Shown: positions 10,097 through 21,411, numbered from the stretch's first letter. The stretch is 64,000 nucleotides of DNA from Antedon mediterranea (GCF_964355755.1 NC_092673.1:14699001-14763000); one strand, 5' to 3'. Translations and numbers: made by a program. Notes: generated by a model not told the origin, from the sequence alone.

Positions 10097-10184
10097 GGTC
10101 AGAATTATCCTTTATCATTATTATTATTAATTTATATACCTGTTATTTTTCTGTTTGCATTGAATTGATTTACTATATCTAATT

Positions 10185-13100
10185 ATGGCTAAACAACAAA
10201 ATGCAATCTTACATTGTGTATCCTTGAATGTAAGAGGACTGCGAGTCAAACAAAAACAAAGAAAAATTTTTAATTGGGCTAAAGACAACAAAATTGATAT
10301 TTTTCTCATCCAAGAATCTCATCTGACAAACATCTTTGTCTCCAACGAGAATTTTCTTTGGGATGGAGATGCTTATCATAGTTTTGGTAGCTCTTTTAGC
10401 AAAGGTGTCTCAAAATTGATTAAGAAAGACCTTCAATACAAACTTATAAAACAACAAATTGACATTAATGGAAGATATATTCTGTTAAAAATTGATATCA
10501 ATGGTACCCAATACACGTTTGTAAATATATACTCGCCAAATGATTCAAAAGTAAGAGGTTCTTTCTTTAATAATATTGAGAAGCAAATTCAAACATTTTC
10601 GATCACTGATGAATATATCATTATCGGCGGAGATATGAATTGTATTCAGGATAGGCTACTCGATCAAAAAGGTAGCAAAATGAAAACTGATAAATCTGTC
10701 TTAAAAATTAAACATCTTATAAATAAACTGAAACTAGTAGATAGTTGGAGACTTCTAAATAATTAAAATCACAATTTACTTGGTGTAGGAAATCGGCCAA
10801 CCTTTTTAAACGTCTAGATTACTGGTTTGTATCAAAAAGTTTGCATGATACAGGAAACATTGTCTCATGCGATATTAGACCAGCGATTTCTACTGATCAC
10901 CAAGGAGTTTCCATTAAGATAAATATATTTCAAGACTCTCGTGGTCCAGGATTATGGAAATTAAATTCCGATTACTTACAGGACGAACAATTTCTCAACA
11001 AAATTAATCAGATAATAGATAGCTGTTCACAGCAGTTCTATTTTCTTAATAACATAGAAATCTGGGAACTAATTAAAATCAAAATCAAAGAATTTTCAAT
11101 CAACTTTGGCAAACTAAAATCGAAAAATAGAAATAGAAATAAAGAAAACTTACAAAAAGAAATTCAACAACTAAACGCTAAACTAATGAACAACGATAGA
11201 GATGAATATGTGAATGCAGAAATTGAAATTAAATCTAAAGAATTAGAGGATATATATGACTATGAGGCAAAAGGGGCTCAAATTCGTTCAAGAGCGAAAT
11301 GGGTAGAAGAAGGAGAAAAGAACTCCAAATACTTCCTTGGTCTGGAAAAAAATAACTGGAAAAGAAAACAAATGAAAAGATTAAAAAAATCTGACGGAAC
11401 ATGCGCCAAAAAAACTAAAGATATCTTGATTGAAGAAGTCAAACACTTTGAAAAATTGTATGCAAAAGAGGACATACAAGCAAATGATATTCAAAATTAT
11501 TTAAATTTAATAGACGTTCCAAAGTTAACACATCTTGAAAAGGGGTTATGTGAAGGAGAATTAACCTCCGTAGAATGCGAAGAAGCGATACGGAGTATGA
11601 AATTAAATAAAGCGCCAGGTACCGATGGTCTCACGGTAGCATTTTATCAGACATTATGGCCCAAGATTGGCGTATTAGTCTGCAATGCTCTCAATCTATG
11701 TTTAAAAAATGGAGCACTATCAAATACGCAAAAAAGGGGAGTAATAAACTTAATATTTAAAAAAGGGGATCTCAAAGACCTAAACAATTGGAGACCCATA
11801 ACTCTCTTAAACACTGACTATAAAATTGCCGCCTTTGCTTTAACAAAAAGGCTACAAAATGTTATTAAAACAATTGTGAGTAATGATCAAAAAGGGTACA
11901 TTAAAGGCCGTTTTGGTGGTGAAAACATCAGATTGATCGAAGATGTAATTGAATATATGGATACTAGCAAGTTATCAGGGGCATTATTAAGTTTAGACTT
12001 TAGAAAAGCTTTTGACACAGTAGACAGAACTTTTCTTGTTAACACTTTGTACCATTTCAATTTTGGACCGTCTTTTATTGCATGGGTCAGAGTTCTATAT
12101 GCTGAAACAGAATGTATTATTTTAAACAATGGATGGTGCTCAAAAAGCTTTAAAATGCTTAGAGGTATAAGACAAGGTTGTCCTTTATCCGCACTTCTGT
12201 TCATCTTGGTCGCTGAAATTATGGCGTTAAAGATAAAACAGGATAAACTTATTAAAGGTATACTTTTACCAAACCCAGTTGTCGAGGTCAAAATTGCACA
12301 ACTTGCAGACGACACGGTCTTATTTATGAAAGATGAGAACAGCATAAAAAAGTGTATTGATGTTGTTATCAAATTTGGTAATGTGTCTGGGTTAAGACTT
12401 AACAAAGAAAAAACAAATGCCATGTGGCTTGGAAAATGGAAGAAAAAGGACAACTTATTGGACATTAATTGGATTTCTGACGGTTTTAAAGTTTTAGGTG
12501 TTTATATTGGCCATGATAAAGAATTTTGTTTTGCCAAAAATTGGTCCGAAGAAATCTATTCGTTACAAAACACGCTTAGATCGTGGCGAAAAAGAAATCT
12601 GACCATTTTTGGAAAAATAATTATCTTAAAGACGCTGGGCCTGTCAAAACTTGTTTATGTTGCAAGTATTATAGACACGCCTGAAAGTGTTCTAAAACGT
12701 GTTGATAACATAATTTTTGACTTTTTGTGGGATGGAAAAAGAGAAAGGTTAAAAGAGTAGTTCTTATAAACGAATATGAAAGTGGTGGTGTTAAAGCGCC
12801 TGATTTCAGGTCACAGGTTAAATCTTTAAAAATATCTTGGCTTAAAAGATTGTATAACAATGAGGATTCAAAGTGGAAATGTCTGCCAAACACATATTTT
12901 AATAGAATAGGCCCAAAAGACATTATTGATAACATATCATATATTGATAAGAAAAATGCTATTTTTAAAGCCATACCCGATTTCTATAAATCTATACTAT
13001 GTATTTTAGTCAAACTTAATAGTGGTATGACTAAACGTCAATTATGTTATGATGATATATTGCATCAACAACTCTGGTATAACAAAATGATTTTATACAA

Positions 13101-13848
13101 TGACATGTCAATATTTTTTAGAAACTGGATAAGGTCAGGTGTGCGAAATATTAAGGATATTGTAATTGAGAATAGGTTCATTAACGCAAATGAATTACTT
13201 GATATGCTTAGGTATAAATCAAACTGGATTGCTGAATGGCAAATTGTATTAAACGCAATTCCAAAAGAATGGAAAGAGAAAATCTTTTTAAGGGATAAAA
13301 ACCAAAAGCACTCAAAAACAACACACGTTCGATGTTTGAATATGAGTAGCAAACAAATATGTTCTTTCTTTATTAAGGAAAAATGTCTAGAACCATCCAA
13401 AAGTAAAACAAAATGGGAAACATATTTTAACATGGAGAACGATTGGTCTGTAACATGGAAAAGAAAAATTAAAGATATTAAAAATAATAAACTTAAACAG
13501 TTGAACATCAAACTATTGCATTGTATAACACCTACCAAAAGAAGGCTGTTAAAATGGAAAATAAGCAACACAGATACTTGCCTACAATGCAACGTAGTAG
13601 AGGATGATGCCCATTTCTTTTATGAATGCACTGAAGTAAAACCCTTATGGGAATATATTAACGTTTACACCATGCACAAATTTGGGATCGAGGCAAATTA
13701 TCGAAACATTGTACTAGGTACAGGAAACAAATATGTAGACCACATGTTCTCTATTGGATGCTTCTGCGTTTACAAGGCACATACTTTGAAAAATGTAAAC
13801 AAATGGAACTTGAAAAAACTTGTTTTGTTACTTGTTGTTACCAAGTAA
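10185..13848 (+). pseudogene. LINE B ORF2 (endonuclease, reverse transcriptase), frameshifted
   Basis: Three frames make up one ORF2. 10185-10766 is the endonuclease (SLNVRGLR, LIQESHL, VNIYSPN, GGDMNC). After a frameshift between 10766 and about 10775 the second piece continues with the endonuclease end (STDHQGVSI) and the whole reverse transcriptase: RAKWVEEGEKNSKYFL, LNKAPGTDGL, NWRPITLLN, SLDFRKAFDTVD, GIRQGCPLSALLF and LADDT. A second frameshift near 12745 leads to 12760-13848, with a C-terminal CLQC...H...C zinc motif typical of L1-group ORF2. The RAKWxEEGEK region is characteristic of L1/Tx1-type ORF2. Both breaks inactivate it. Confidence 0.85.
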
Positions 13849-14025
13849 ATTTTGACTTGTCCGTATTTCAATACTTTTTTGCTTGCCAAGAATCGTAACA
13901 TTCTTAACAAGAATCACACAAATTCTTATCAAGAAAATATTCTTACCAAGAAATAATACTTTAAGAACAATATTCTTCCAAGAATTTAATTGTTTTTTTC
14001 ATTCTTGTTTTAAGCAGTATCTGTC

Positions 14026-14840
14026 TTAAAATAAAATTGCAATGTCCAACTTAATATGGTATGCAGCTCCAAAGTTGTTACCTCTCTTCTTCTTAATGCT
14101 GTTATCAAGATACTCATCGAATGTAACATGTATTTGTGTAGCATACTTTGATTGCCTAATGATGTATCTCAAAAAGGTGTCTGCCATGTGATGAAATGAT
14201 GTATTTGCTGGAAATGAAGGTGGGAGTGACTGTACTACAGCGTGGCCATCAAAGATGATTGCATCAGATGAAATTACTTCTATAGATGTTTCTGCTACCA
14301 ATTCCTCTAATTTGTGCATGAAGTCTGATTTGAGACATGACACAATCGTGCCTTCCTCAGTAAAGATATTTAATGGAACAGGAGCATTTTCAAACATCAT
14401 CACTCGCGCTCAAGTGGCACTTGCTTTCTTGAGTTAACTGCCATCAACCGAAGATACATAATCTCGCCATCCATTGACACGGTTCTTTTAGAGGTTTTAA
14501 CCTTGTTTCGCATATCTGCCATAGTTTTAATTTTGGATCTTGAGATAGCATCATATAGGCTTTTTCGTTCACCTTTCTGATTTCCAAATAGGCGTTCGCT
14601 ATTAAAAAATGTATTGACCATTGAAGTACCTTTACTTAGTACATTAACTAGACTTTCTTGGATTGCTGGGCTTGCAACTGCTCCTGTTGCGATATTAACT
14701 AACCTTTCTCTCTGGAGGATCTGAAAAATTAAATGGGTCAATGTAAGCTCCATCAAACATCTGAACAAGTTTTTGAACGTCATCATTCCTTGACAGTAAC
14801 CAAATCTTGATTTGGTAACGCCACTCAATCTCAACACCAT
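14026..14840 (-). pseudogene. Host multicopy protein of unknown function, frameshifted
   Basis: Two minus-strand frames abut at about 14400: 14840-14400 (ending ...RKQVPLERE) and 14403-14026 (starting ...FENAPVPLNIFTEEGT). They read as one protein broken by a one-base shift. The second half includes IIFDGHAVVQSLPP and VTFDEYLDNSIKKKRG, which resemble a large, uncharacterised family repeated in invertebrate and fish genomes, often near transposons. I cannot name a function. Base composition is host-like (AT-rich), and it lies outside the viral block. Confidence 0.5.
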
Positions 14841-15172
14841 GTTGTGATCTTGATGTCTTAAAGCAGCATTAAATACGGTACCTTAGTGTACATATTTGAT
14901 TCACCTTTTGAATCAACCACTATCGACCATCCCGGTCGATGTTTGATAGAACATCGTTCTCCACATATAAAACAGTAATTAAGCCAATCAAAATTAGCTT
15001 CATTGGTTGTTGTTGACCTAGTACAGTACTGCGTAATGTGGCTTCTTCATTCTCTACAATACGGTTCTTATCATATTCCTTGGATTTGCCTATCTGTATC
15101 CTCGTCAATCTCCTCGTGCTAAACTTGACGGAAGAGGCCTTTTGTCACTACAGGGTGAAGTTAGACGAGTCG

Positions 15173-15688
15173 ATGATGAAGAACGTGATGGAGAAGAGCG
15201 CGTTCAAGAACATGACGGACAGAAAGAGCCTGATGTACGTAGACCGTGCCGCCAAAGACGTCTTCCAGACTCTGGATCTGCAAGCGCTCGCGGACAAGAA
15301 CGGCGGCAGTTTGCCGGAACACACCTGCAAAAACCCTTACCTCCGGCAGACGTTGTGTAACCCGACGACGGAGGTGGTGGACAGCGATCGACTGAAGTTC
15401 AAGCGCAAGGAGCCGAATTTACTCACCGTCGAACGTTCGCACGCACGATTGAGAAAAGCGTGGACCCAGATGCTGGCAAACGGGTCCGAGTACGAGATAA
15501 GACGAAAGCACGGTCACGATCGTAGCATCTACAATCGAGAAGTCAGGAAGATGCAGGAACGTATGATCAAGATCGACGAGACTTACGGCTTCTCTCCTCT
15601 CATCTACAATACAGGAGAAAAGAAGCTGTGGCCATGCACTTGTTCGTCGTCTCAGGAGAAAAATATAGAACCCTTTTTGTATCAATGA
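15173..15688 (+). CDS. Viral protein of unknown function, probably 5'-truncated
   Basis: An open frame enters from host DNA at about 15038, and viral-type codon use starts near 15130. The first ATG in the viral part is at 15173 (171 codons). The protein is basic, with many Arg/Lys/Asp pairs (for example EIRRKHGHDRSIYNREV), no membrane segment and no motif I recognise. It ends before a T-run and an AATAAA at 15768-15773. Because it sits at the left edge of the viral block, it is probably the 3' end of a longer gene, and the codons before 15173 may be partly viral. Confidence 0.55.
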   Translation: MMKNVMEKSAFKNMTDRKSLMYVDRAAKDVFQTLDLQALADKNGGSLPEHTCKNPYLRQTLCNPTTEVVDSDRLKFKRKEPNLLTVERSHARLRKAWTQMLANGSEYEIRRKHGHDRSIYNREVRKMQERMIKIDETYGFSPLIYNTGEKKLWPCTCSSSQEKNIEPFLYQ

Positions 15689-16051
15689 TGTGTAGCATTT
15701 TTTTTTTTTTTTTCTCTTTATTAAATTTGTAATTATTTTCAATGTGGTACATAATTATATTGATTGCAATAAAATTCGAAATACATAAACTCAAAATACA
15801 TAAAACAAGTTTGTTTTTTTTTTGTTTTCTTCTTCCATTATCTTTTATTTATTTATTTTTGTTGTTGTATATTTTAAATCCACTGTCTATACAGTGGTAT
15901 ACATAAAAAGGGTTGCTTTTAAAGCAAATGAAATAATAACAATAACGATTATGACAGGTATACGAAGACAAGGGTGAAGATAACTGTGAAGATGATGATG
16001 ATGATGATGATTAAAAAAAAATGTATAAATAAATAATTAAAAAAAAAGGAA
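15689..16051. other. Convergent spacer with poly-T and polyadenylation signals
   Basis: This 363-bp gene-free stretch lies between two genes that end toward each other. It holds T-runs, AATAAA on the plus strand (15768) and AATAAATAAATAAA-type signals on the minus strand (near 15846), plus a GATGAT trinucleotide run near 15992-16011. No gene seen. Confidence 0.6.
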
Positions 16052-18127
16052 TCATTCTCTCGGTGTAACGTTGCGTCGGTACGGTGAATTGTCACGTCTG
16101 CGTCTTCTCCTTACGGTAGGACCTGCCACCAGAACTTTCCTGTCTTCGTCGGACAGGAAGTGCTTCTCGTCGTAACCTGCAGTGAAATTTGCGTTCATAA
16201 AAAAAACCATTCTTTTCTGCAAAAACACCGTCTTTTCACGGGCGATTATACGCTGGATAACGTCCATAGGAAAATACGGCCTGATGTCGGAAGGTTTGAT
16301 TATTGTGAAACGCACTTCCAACCCCTCGCCGCCGCAACCGTCGTCGTCGTCATCATCATCATCGTAATCAGCGCCGCCGTGCGAGTACTGCGCAGGCAGT
16401 CGCGGCTCGTCGAACGGCCGAGGCAGATGACAGGGAAACGATCTCGAGGGCGGAAAATCGAATCCGTCTTCTCTGGAATCTTCGTCGGCGTCTGCAAATC
16501 GATTGGAAGGGTCGTCTCTTTCGAGAGCTAGCCGTTCTATGACTTTGACGCAAGTTCCGTGGGATTGTAACGGACTTCGTACGAATTCCGTTTTCGGGTG
16601 GCACTTGAGCAGAGCCCTGGCGCACCGACGAAACAAAGCGAAACAATCCGAAGATCGATTCCAGCTCACCGTCCCGTCGTCGTCCCCAGAACCGACCGTG
16701 ACAACGTTTTCGAAATAAGTGACGCCTCTCTGCGATTCCGTCGGAGGCAATCGGTCGCTGCCGTCCAAATCTTTCCGATCGGTCGAAGCCAACACGATCG
16801 GGTAGGCGGAAAGACGGGTGACGAACCTCTCGTTCTGCTTGCTGGCCACTTCGGCCGTAACACCCTCGAAAACGGAGGCGTGCATGTAAGGAATGCTGTG
16901 TCTCACGTGCTGTGTTACGCGAACGGATCTGTCGTACGCGTCGAACGCAGGCCTGAGCGATGCCATCTCGAGGCGTTGTTCTTCCGCGAACGAGAGTCCG
17001 ACAACCGAAGACCTGAAGCGCACGGTTTTTGGATCGAAGTCGAAACGGACGAGTCTCGCAAGGTGGGAACCGAAGTTGGCAAGAGCGTACAGCAAATCGG
17101 GTTCGTTGCCAACCTCCGGCACCGCGTAAGAAAAGGCGATGGCGGGATATGCGAGAGCGAACAGTTTCAAAGCTTCGTTCTGATCGCATCGCGGTCCCAG
17201 CGAAACGTGACCTTCGTGTTCCGGATCGGGAAATTGCGGAATCCACTTTCTGAGGTATTCCACGAAGCATCTTCTCCTGCTACCGTCGTCGATGCGCCTG
17301 GAAAGCCCTTCAAGAAAAGGGTCGACCCCTTCGAAAATCTTTCGAAACGCTCGTTTTCGTCTCAGATAGAGGGGAGCCACAGACGACAGAAGGTCGATGT
17401 CGTCGAGTTCTACAACGTCGTGACCGTTGCGATATCCGTCTTCGCAAAGACTACGGACGACGGACTCGTAATCTTCGAACAGCAAAAGCCTTTTGCCGAT
17501 CTCTTTGTAGAGGGTGACTCGTGATCTTGGCAGTCGTCGCAACTCCTGGTCTACGTCGAAACAAGCGCCTTCGACGGCGGCGTGGTTCTGCAGTCCCAAA
17601 GTTTTTGCCTCCGAGACGAACGTCTTACTACCCACCCTGTTACCGTCGTTGAGCACTCGACGAAGAAATTCTGCCACCGTCTCCTCGACTTTACGCGACG
17701 ATGCGGCATCGCTTCGTCTTGCTTCGTTCAGGTAACTGTGCAACTTGGCAATTTCGAATGAATACGGAGTGCGCCGTCCGCTTGCGAACGATGCCGTCTC
17801 CCAAAGCAGAACGCCGAAAAGACTCAATCGCCCGTACGGTACGTGGCGACCCAGGAAGCTACGTGCTTTCGCCACAACGTAAGACGGAGATTCCGACAGC
17901 CAGTTGTACTGGTCGATTCTTTTGCTTTCCATGTGGAACCAGAAAGCTCTGGACTTGGCCAGGAGCAGTTTGTCGTCTACGTCGTAGTCGTCGTCGTCGT
18001 TCGGACGAGGGCGGGCGTCGCTTAGAAACGAAAGCAGTCGTTGCACTCTCGACGAATTTTTCACACCGGCCGACTTGAGGAGCTCAAACGACAACGCCAA
18101 CAGGGCGACGTTCGGATCCGTCGTCAT
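16052..18127 (-). CDS. Viral 691-aa protein of unknown function
   Basis: The longest uninterrupted viral gene. It starts with MTTDPNVALL at 18127, where its ATG overlaps the TGA of the upstream gene (ATGA, 18124-18127). The body is mixed alpha/beta-looking and rich in Arg and Asp. An acidic run of eight consecutive Asp residues lies near residue 580, and the C-terminus has an Arg cluster (VRRRRRRD) that could act as a nuclear localisation or nucleic-acid-binding signal. No signal peptide or clear membrane helix. Size would suit a structural protein such as a portal or tegument subunit, but I see no motif to support that. Confidence 0.75.
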   Translation of the reverse strand: MTTDPNVALLALSFELLKSAGVKNSSRVQRLLSFLSDARPRPNDDDDYDVDDKLLLAKSRAFWFHMESKRIDQYNWLSESPSYVVAKARSFLGRHVPYGRLSLFGVLLWETASFASGRRTPYSFEIAKLHSYLNEARRSDAASSRKVEETVAEFLRRVLNDGNRVGSKTFVSEAKTLGLQNHAAVEGACFDVDQELRRLPRSRVTLYKEIGKRLLLFEDYESVVRSLCEDGYRNGHDVVELDDIDLLSSVAPLYLRRKRAFRKIFEGVDPFLEGLSRRIDDGSRRRCFVEYLRKWIPQFPDPEHEGHVSLGPRCDQNEALKLFALAYPAIAFSYAVPEVGNEPDLLYALANFGSHLARLVRFDFDPKTVRFRSSVVGLSFAEEQRLEMASLRPAFDAYDRSVRVTQHVRHSIPYMHASVFEGVTAEVASKQNERFVTRLSAYPIVLASTDRKDLDGSDRLPPTESQRGVTYFENVVTVGSGDDDGTVSWNRSSDCFALFRRCARALLKCHPKTEFVRSPLQSHGTCVKVIERLALERDDPSNRFADADEDSREDGFDFPPSRSFPCHLPRPFDEPRLPAQYSHGGADYDDDDDDDDGCGGEGLEVRFTIIKPSDIRPYFPMDVIQRIIAREKTVFLQKRMVFFMNANFTAGYDEKHFLSDEDRKVLVAGPTVRRRRRRDNSPYRRNVTPRE

Positions 18128-18786
18128 CGATCGGTGTGTCTGAAGTTTTCCGGCGCGATCGCATACGTGGCCTTTGCGACCGTCGCATCGTCTCGACTTT
18201 CTTCTACGCCGGTGGTACGTTTAACTTTGTGGTCGACGAAGACCGACCGCAAAGTTTCCGCGACCGAAGCCGTCGATGGCCCCGTCGCATTCGGACCCGC
18301 CTCCGTCGTCGCCGCGGCAGTCGTTTTTGTCGGTTTCCGTCGTTTTTGCGAGAGGTCAACCTGCAGCGAAAGTTCGGGATCGGACCTGTTGAAAGTGTAA
18401 CCGTCGTCGACGAAGTCGACCGTGTCCGAGCTCTCGTCGTAAGTCATGCCTGTTTCGAAAAACATTCCGACTTCGTCTGGCCACTCGTACACGCGGGCCA
18501 GAGCCAAATTCGAATTACGATTGCGACTCGGTGCGACTGTGACTCCGTGTTCACCGAGAGGGTGAGGAGTAAACTTTCCAAAAACCACTTTCCATCCAGG
18601 TTTTCCGCTCATTTCTAATTTCATAGTGTCAGGAGTAACATCTAATGTGGGAAGCGGTGGACTCCAATCATCGTTCGTAGAGAAACGTTCAAGGATAACC
18701 CATTTACGTTCCGCCACAAGAGCTTCGTAAAGCGATTTGGGACTTTTCCTCGCCGAAACGTCTTGCCACCTGTAAATTCGGGACAT
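18124..18786 (-). CDS. Viral 220-aa protein of unknown function
   Basis: The frame is open further upstream, but the ATG at 18786-18784 (MSRIYRWQDV) is chosen because beyond it the frame runs antisense through the conserved part of kinase 1. This start shares bases with the kinase start on the other strand (CATG at 18784-18787). The N-terminal 120 residues look folded (WVILERFSTNDDWSPPLP, KPGWKVVFGKF); the C-terminal third is Thr/Ala/Lys-rich and likely disordered. It forms an apparent two-gene unit with the 691-aa gene. Function unknown. Confidence 0.65.
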   Translation of the reverse strand: MSRIYRWQDVSARKSPKSLYEALVAERKWVILERFSTNDDWSPPLPTLDVTPDTMKLEMSGKPGWKVVFGKFTPHPLGEHGVTVAPSRNRNSNLALARVYEWPDEVGMFFETGMTYDESSDTVDFVDDGYTFNRSDPELSLQVDLSQKRRKPTKTTAAATTEAGPNATGPSTASVAETLRSVFVDHKVKRTTGVEESRDDATVAKATYAIAPENFRHTDR

Positions 18787-20503
18787 GGCTGCGGTTGAAC
18801 CTACCGCCGCCGCACCTGGTGGCGTCGACGACACGTCGACGCAAATAACCACGATACTTTTCGACAAGATGGACGAATCCGTCAGCAGATACGGGGCCTT
18901 CCGAGTGGACAAGAAGGGACGCTTCGGAAACGTCAAGTCCAGCAAGGAAGATGTGCGAGTGGTGAAAAAGACTTTGCTCCACTCGAATTCCGCCGGCGAC
19001 ACAAAGAAGCCTGATCCGACCGGCAACAAGGAGGCGATGATACTCGCTCACGCCAAGACGGTCGCCAACAACCGAAAGTACATGCCGCTTCTTATCGACG
19101 TGACGTTCCTGAAAGGCACGATACTTTCCATCAAGATGAGCAACGAAGGATGCGATCTGGAAACGTTGCGTTACGTGCACTGCATCGTCCCTTGTGTGAC
19201 TTTGTTGACGTCAAACATTTGCGAAGCCGTCGTTTTTCTGAACAAGATCGGCATCGTTCACAACAACATTACGCCGAGGAACGTGACGTACAACAGAACG
19301 GAACATCACTTCAAGCTCGTAGCCTTCGATTCAGCCGAGTTCGCCAAATTGGGAGCGACCGAGCTCGGAATTGCAGTCGATACGAAGAAAGGCCATCGTG
19401 CCATCGGAAAAGTTCGAGCCGGTTCTTTTGCGTGGAAGTACGTTCCGGAGGGAACTCTCGTCTGCTTGTCGGACGTTCGTCCCATGTACTCCTGCGTCAG
19501 GAGTCGATCGAAGTTGTCGAAAGTTCCTTACAGGGACATAAGTCACGTCATGTCGGACAGGCCGTCGAAAATGCTCAACAGATTTTCGGACGTGTTCGGT
19601 GCAACGATGACCGTGGCCACGACGCTGTCCGAAGACAATCGATCGGTTTCGTCTTTGCCTCAGTTGGAATACTACGACGTTAATTGCGAGAGAGGCAGAG
19701 AGAGAGAGGGGGGCGACAACGACAAGATCGAGGACCTTGTCAAAATTTGCAGGCACCTGGTCGACACGAGAGGCCCGACGAGCGACGTCGAACTTTCGTT
19801 TTGGCGTAACTACATCAACCCGAACTCCGCGCTGAGCCGTGCGTTGCAAAGACCTCCGAAAACCAAGGCGTTTTTGGACAAATTTGAAAACATTTTGGGC
19901 GCTCAGTTGGTCGGCGCCTTGAAACAATGTTTGAGTCCCATGCCCGAACACCGACGGTTTAGGGATCTGTGAGAAGTGGTGGGACAGAAGGGTAACTCTC
20001 AACCGAAACCGAGGAAAGTGGACTTGAAGAAACTGTCGGTGAAACGCGTTTCCGAAAAAACGGTCTACCTGTCGTACGACGCAGAAATCATTGTAGGCGG
20101 CATCAAGTTCGGCAACGAAAGCAAAAACGGGAACGTCGTGGTCGTGGAACACGTTTTTTCCATGATCGACGACAGACACGTGTATGCTTCGTTCGCAATG
20201 ACGGCGATCAGGTTGTGCCAGTACATCAAAGCAAGAATCATGGACATTCCGCTGTACAACGAGGACGAGCGGAGACGTCTGTCCGAAGTTTTCGGATCTT
20301 CCGCAACAAGGACTCCAGACGGGAAACGAATGCTGGTCACCGTTGACGATGATGCCCAACTGTTGTCGTCGATTAAGGCGTACAAAAAAAAAACGGCAAC
20401 AAAATCTCGATCGAAAACAGACGGTTTACTTGGCGAAACGGTCCCTGGCGGCGAACCGAAGCGAGCGCACTTGCAGTCGCCTCTGGCTGAAGAAAATTCA
20501 TGA
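18785..20503 (+). pseudogene. Viral protein kinase-like gene 1, with altered catalytic loop and an in-frame stop
   Basis: Residues 45-50 form a glycine loop (GRFGNV), VVKK (about 59-62) supplies the ATP-site lysine, and NKEAM the helix-C glutamate. The catalytic loop reads HNNITPRN (159-166), so the catalytic Asp of the HxD motif is Asn. The DFG equivalent is FDSAEF, with only its Asp kept. At 19970-19972 an in-frame TGA ends the kinase-like domain after 395 codons. The same frame then continues for 176 codons to 20503 with a region that aligns to the C-terminal domain of kinase 2, such as VYLSYDAEIIVGGI. So the gene was one protein of about 570 residues, now cut by one stop. The Asn suggests a pseudokinase or very weak kinase; herpesviruses usually carry at least one regulatory kinase. 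Confidence 0.75.
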
Positions 20504-20548
20504 CAAACATTTTTTTATCTTCATTTCTTTCTAATTTCAAAAACAACC

Positions 20549-21391
20549 ATGTCAAAGAATAAAAATAATAAGAAAAAAAGAAAAAATAAAACGAAAAAGC
20601 AACACGCTGAAAATGCATACGAATCATTTCCATGTTCTTTGTCGTCGTCGTCGTCGTCGTTGCCGCTACCCGACAAGATGTCGTCTCCGTTCGTGTTACC
20701 GTCTCCGAATCCCACGTCCCCGAATCCCATGTCCAGTTACGTAGCTCGGTTGGCATCTTACAAGAATTGGCCCATCCAGAACGCCGTATCATCGATCTCC
20801 TTGGCCCAATCCGGATTTTACTACACCGGCACGGATGACAGCGTCAAGTGCTTCTCCTGCACGAGCGGTCTTAAAAGATGGCAGGCAGGGGACGTCGCAG
20901 ACGTCGTGCACGGAAAATTTTCTCCCACCTGCGAATTTTTGTCGCAGAAACTCGCGGAAGCAAACCGTAGCAGCACGGGCAGCAACGATGCCGTCGTGAA
21001 GAATAAAACAAAAAAGCAAAACGCTGAAAACGCACACGAACCATTTCCACGTTCTTCGACGTCGTCGCTACCCGACAAGATGTCGTCTCCGTCCGTGTTA
21101 CCGTCTCCGCCTCCCACGTCCCCGCCTCCCATGTCCAGTTACGTTGCTCGGTTGGCATCTTACAAGAATTGGCCCATCCAGAACGTTGTGTCGTCGATCT
21201 CTTTGGCTCGTTCCGGATTTTACTACACCGGCACGGATGACCACGTCAAATGCTTCTCCTGCACGGGCGGTCTTAAAGGCTGGGAGGAAGGGGACGTCGC
21301 AGACGTCGAGCACGGAAAGTTCTACCGGACCTGCGAATTTTTGTCGCAGAAACGCAAGGAAGCAAACCGCAGCAGCACGATGCCGTCGTGA
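20549..21391 (+). CDS. Double-BIR protein
   Basis: 280 residues with two BIR domains (about 68-138 and 200-270). Each has the CFSC...H-x6-C zinc ligands (for example VKCFSCTSGLKRW, then HGKFSPTC). The two halves (about 20590-20990 and 21000-21388) are very similar in DNA, including the Lys-rich and poly-Ser/Pro linkers, so the protein arose by internal tandem duplication. No RING is present. BIR domains bind caspases or IAP-binding-motif proteins, so an anti-apoptotic or decoy role is likely. It directly precedes the IAP gene. BIR proteins are known from malacoherpesviruses and baculoviruses. Confidence 0.85.
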   Translation: MSKNKNNKKKRKNKTKKQHAENAYESFPCSLSSSSSSLPLPDKMSSPFVLPSPNPTSPNPMSSYVARLASYKNWPIQNAVSSISLAQSGFYYTGTDDSVKCFSCTSGLKRWQAGDVADVVHGKFSPTCEFLSQKLAEANRSSTGSNDAVVKNKTKKQNAENAHEPFPRSSTSSLPDKMSSPSVLPSPPPTSPPPMSSYVARLASYKNWPIQNVVSSISLARSGFYYTGTDDHVKCFSCTGGLKGWEEGDVADVEHGKFYRTCEFLSQKRKEANRSSTMPS

Positions 21392-21411
21392 CTCGGGTGG
21401 AGATCGCCAGC

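Larger units (their letters stand above)
9874..13990 (+). mobile_element. LINE B: 5'-truncated L1/Tx1-like non-LTR retrotransposon
   Basis: Begins within the spacer immediately after a tRNA-Ala copy and holds the tail of ORF1 and a frameshifted ORF2. The reverse transcriptase and the Cys/His terminus resemble the L1/Tx1 lineage. The 3' part (13858-13990) has repeated AAGAAT/ATTCTT words and no clear poly-A tail. The tRNA array does not resume afterwards, so the 3' junction is uncertain and may be a rearrangement. Confidence 0.75.

Noticed and set aside
16160-18618. Long plus-strand frames opposite the 691-aa and 220-aa genes (for example 16598-17524).
   Set aside because: They are antisense shadows produced by GC-rich codon bias; they show Arg-rich composition without domain features and conflict with ATGA-linked genes.
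19331-20359. Minus-strand frame of 342 codons across kinase 1.
   Set aside because: Lies opposite clear kinase motifs; no family features.
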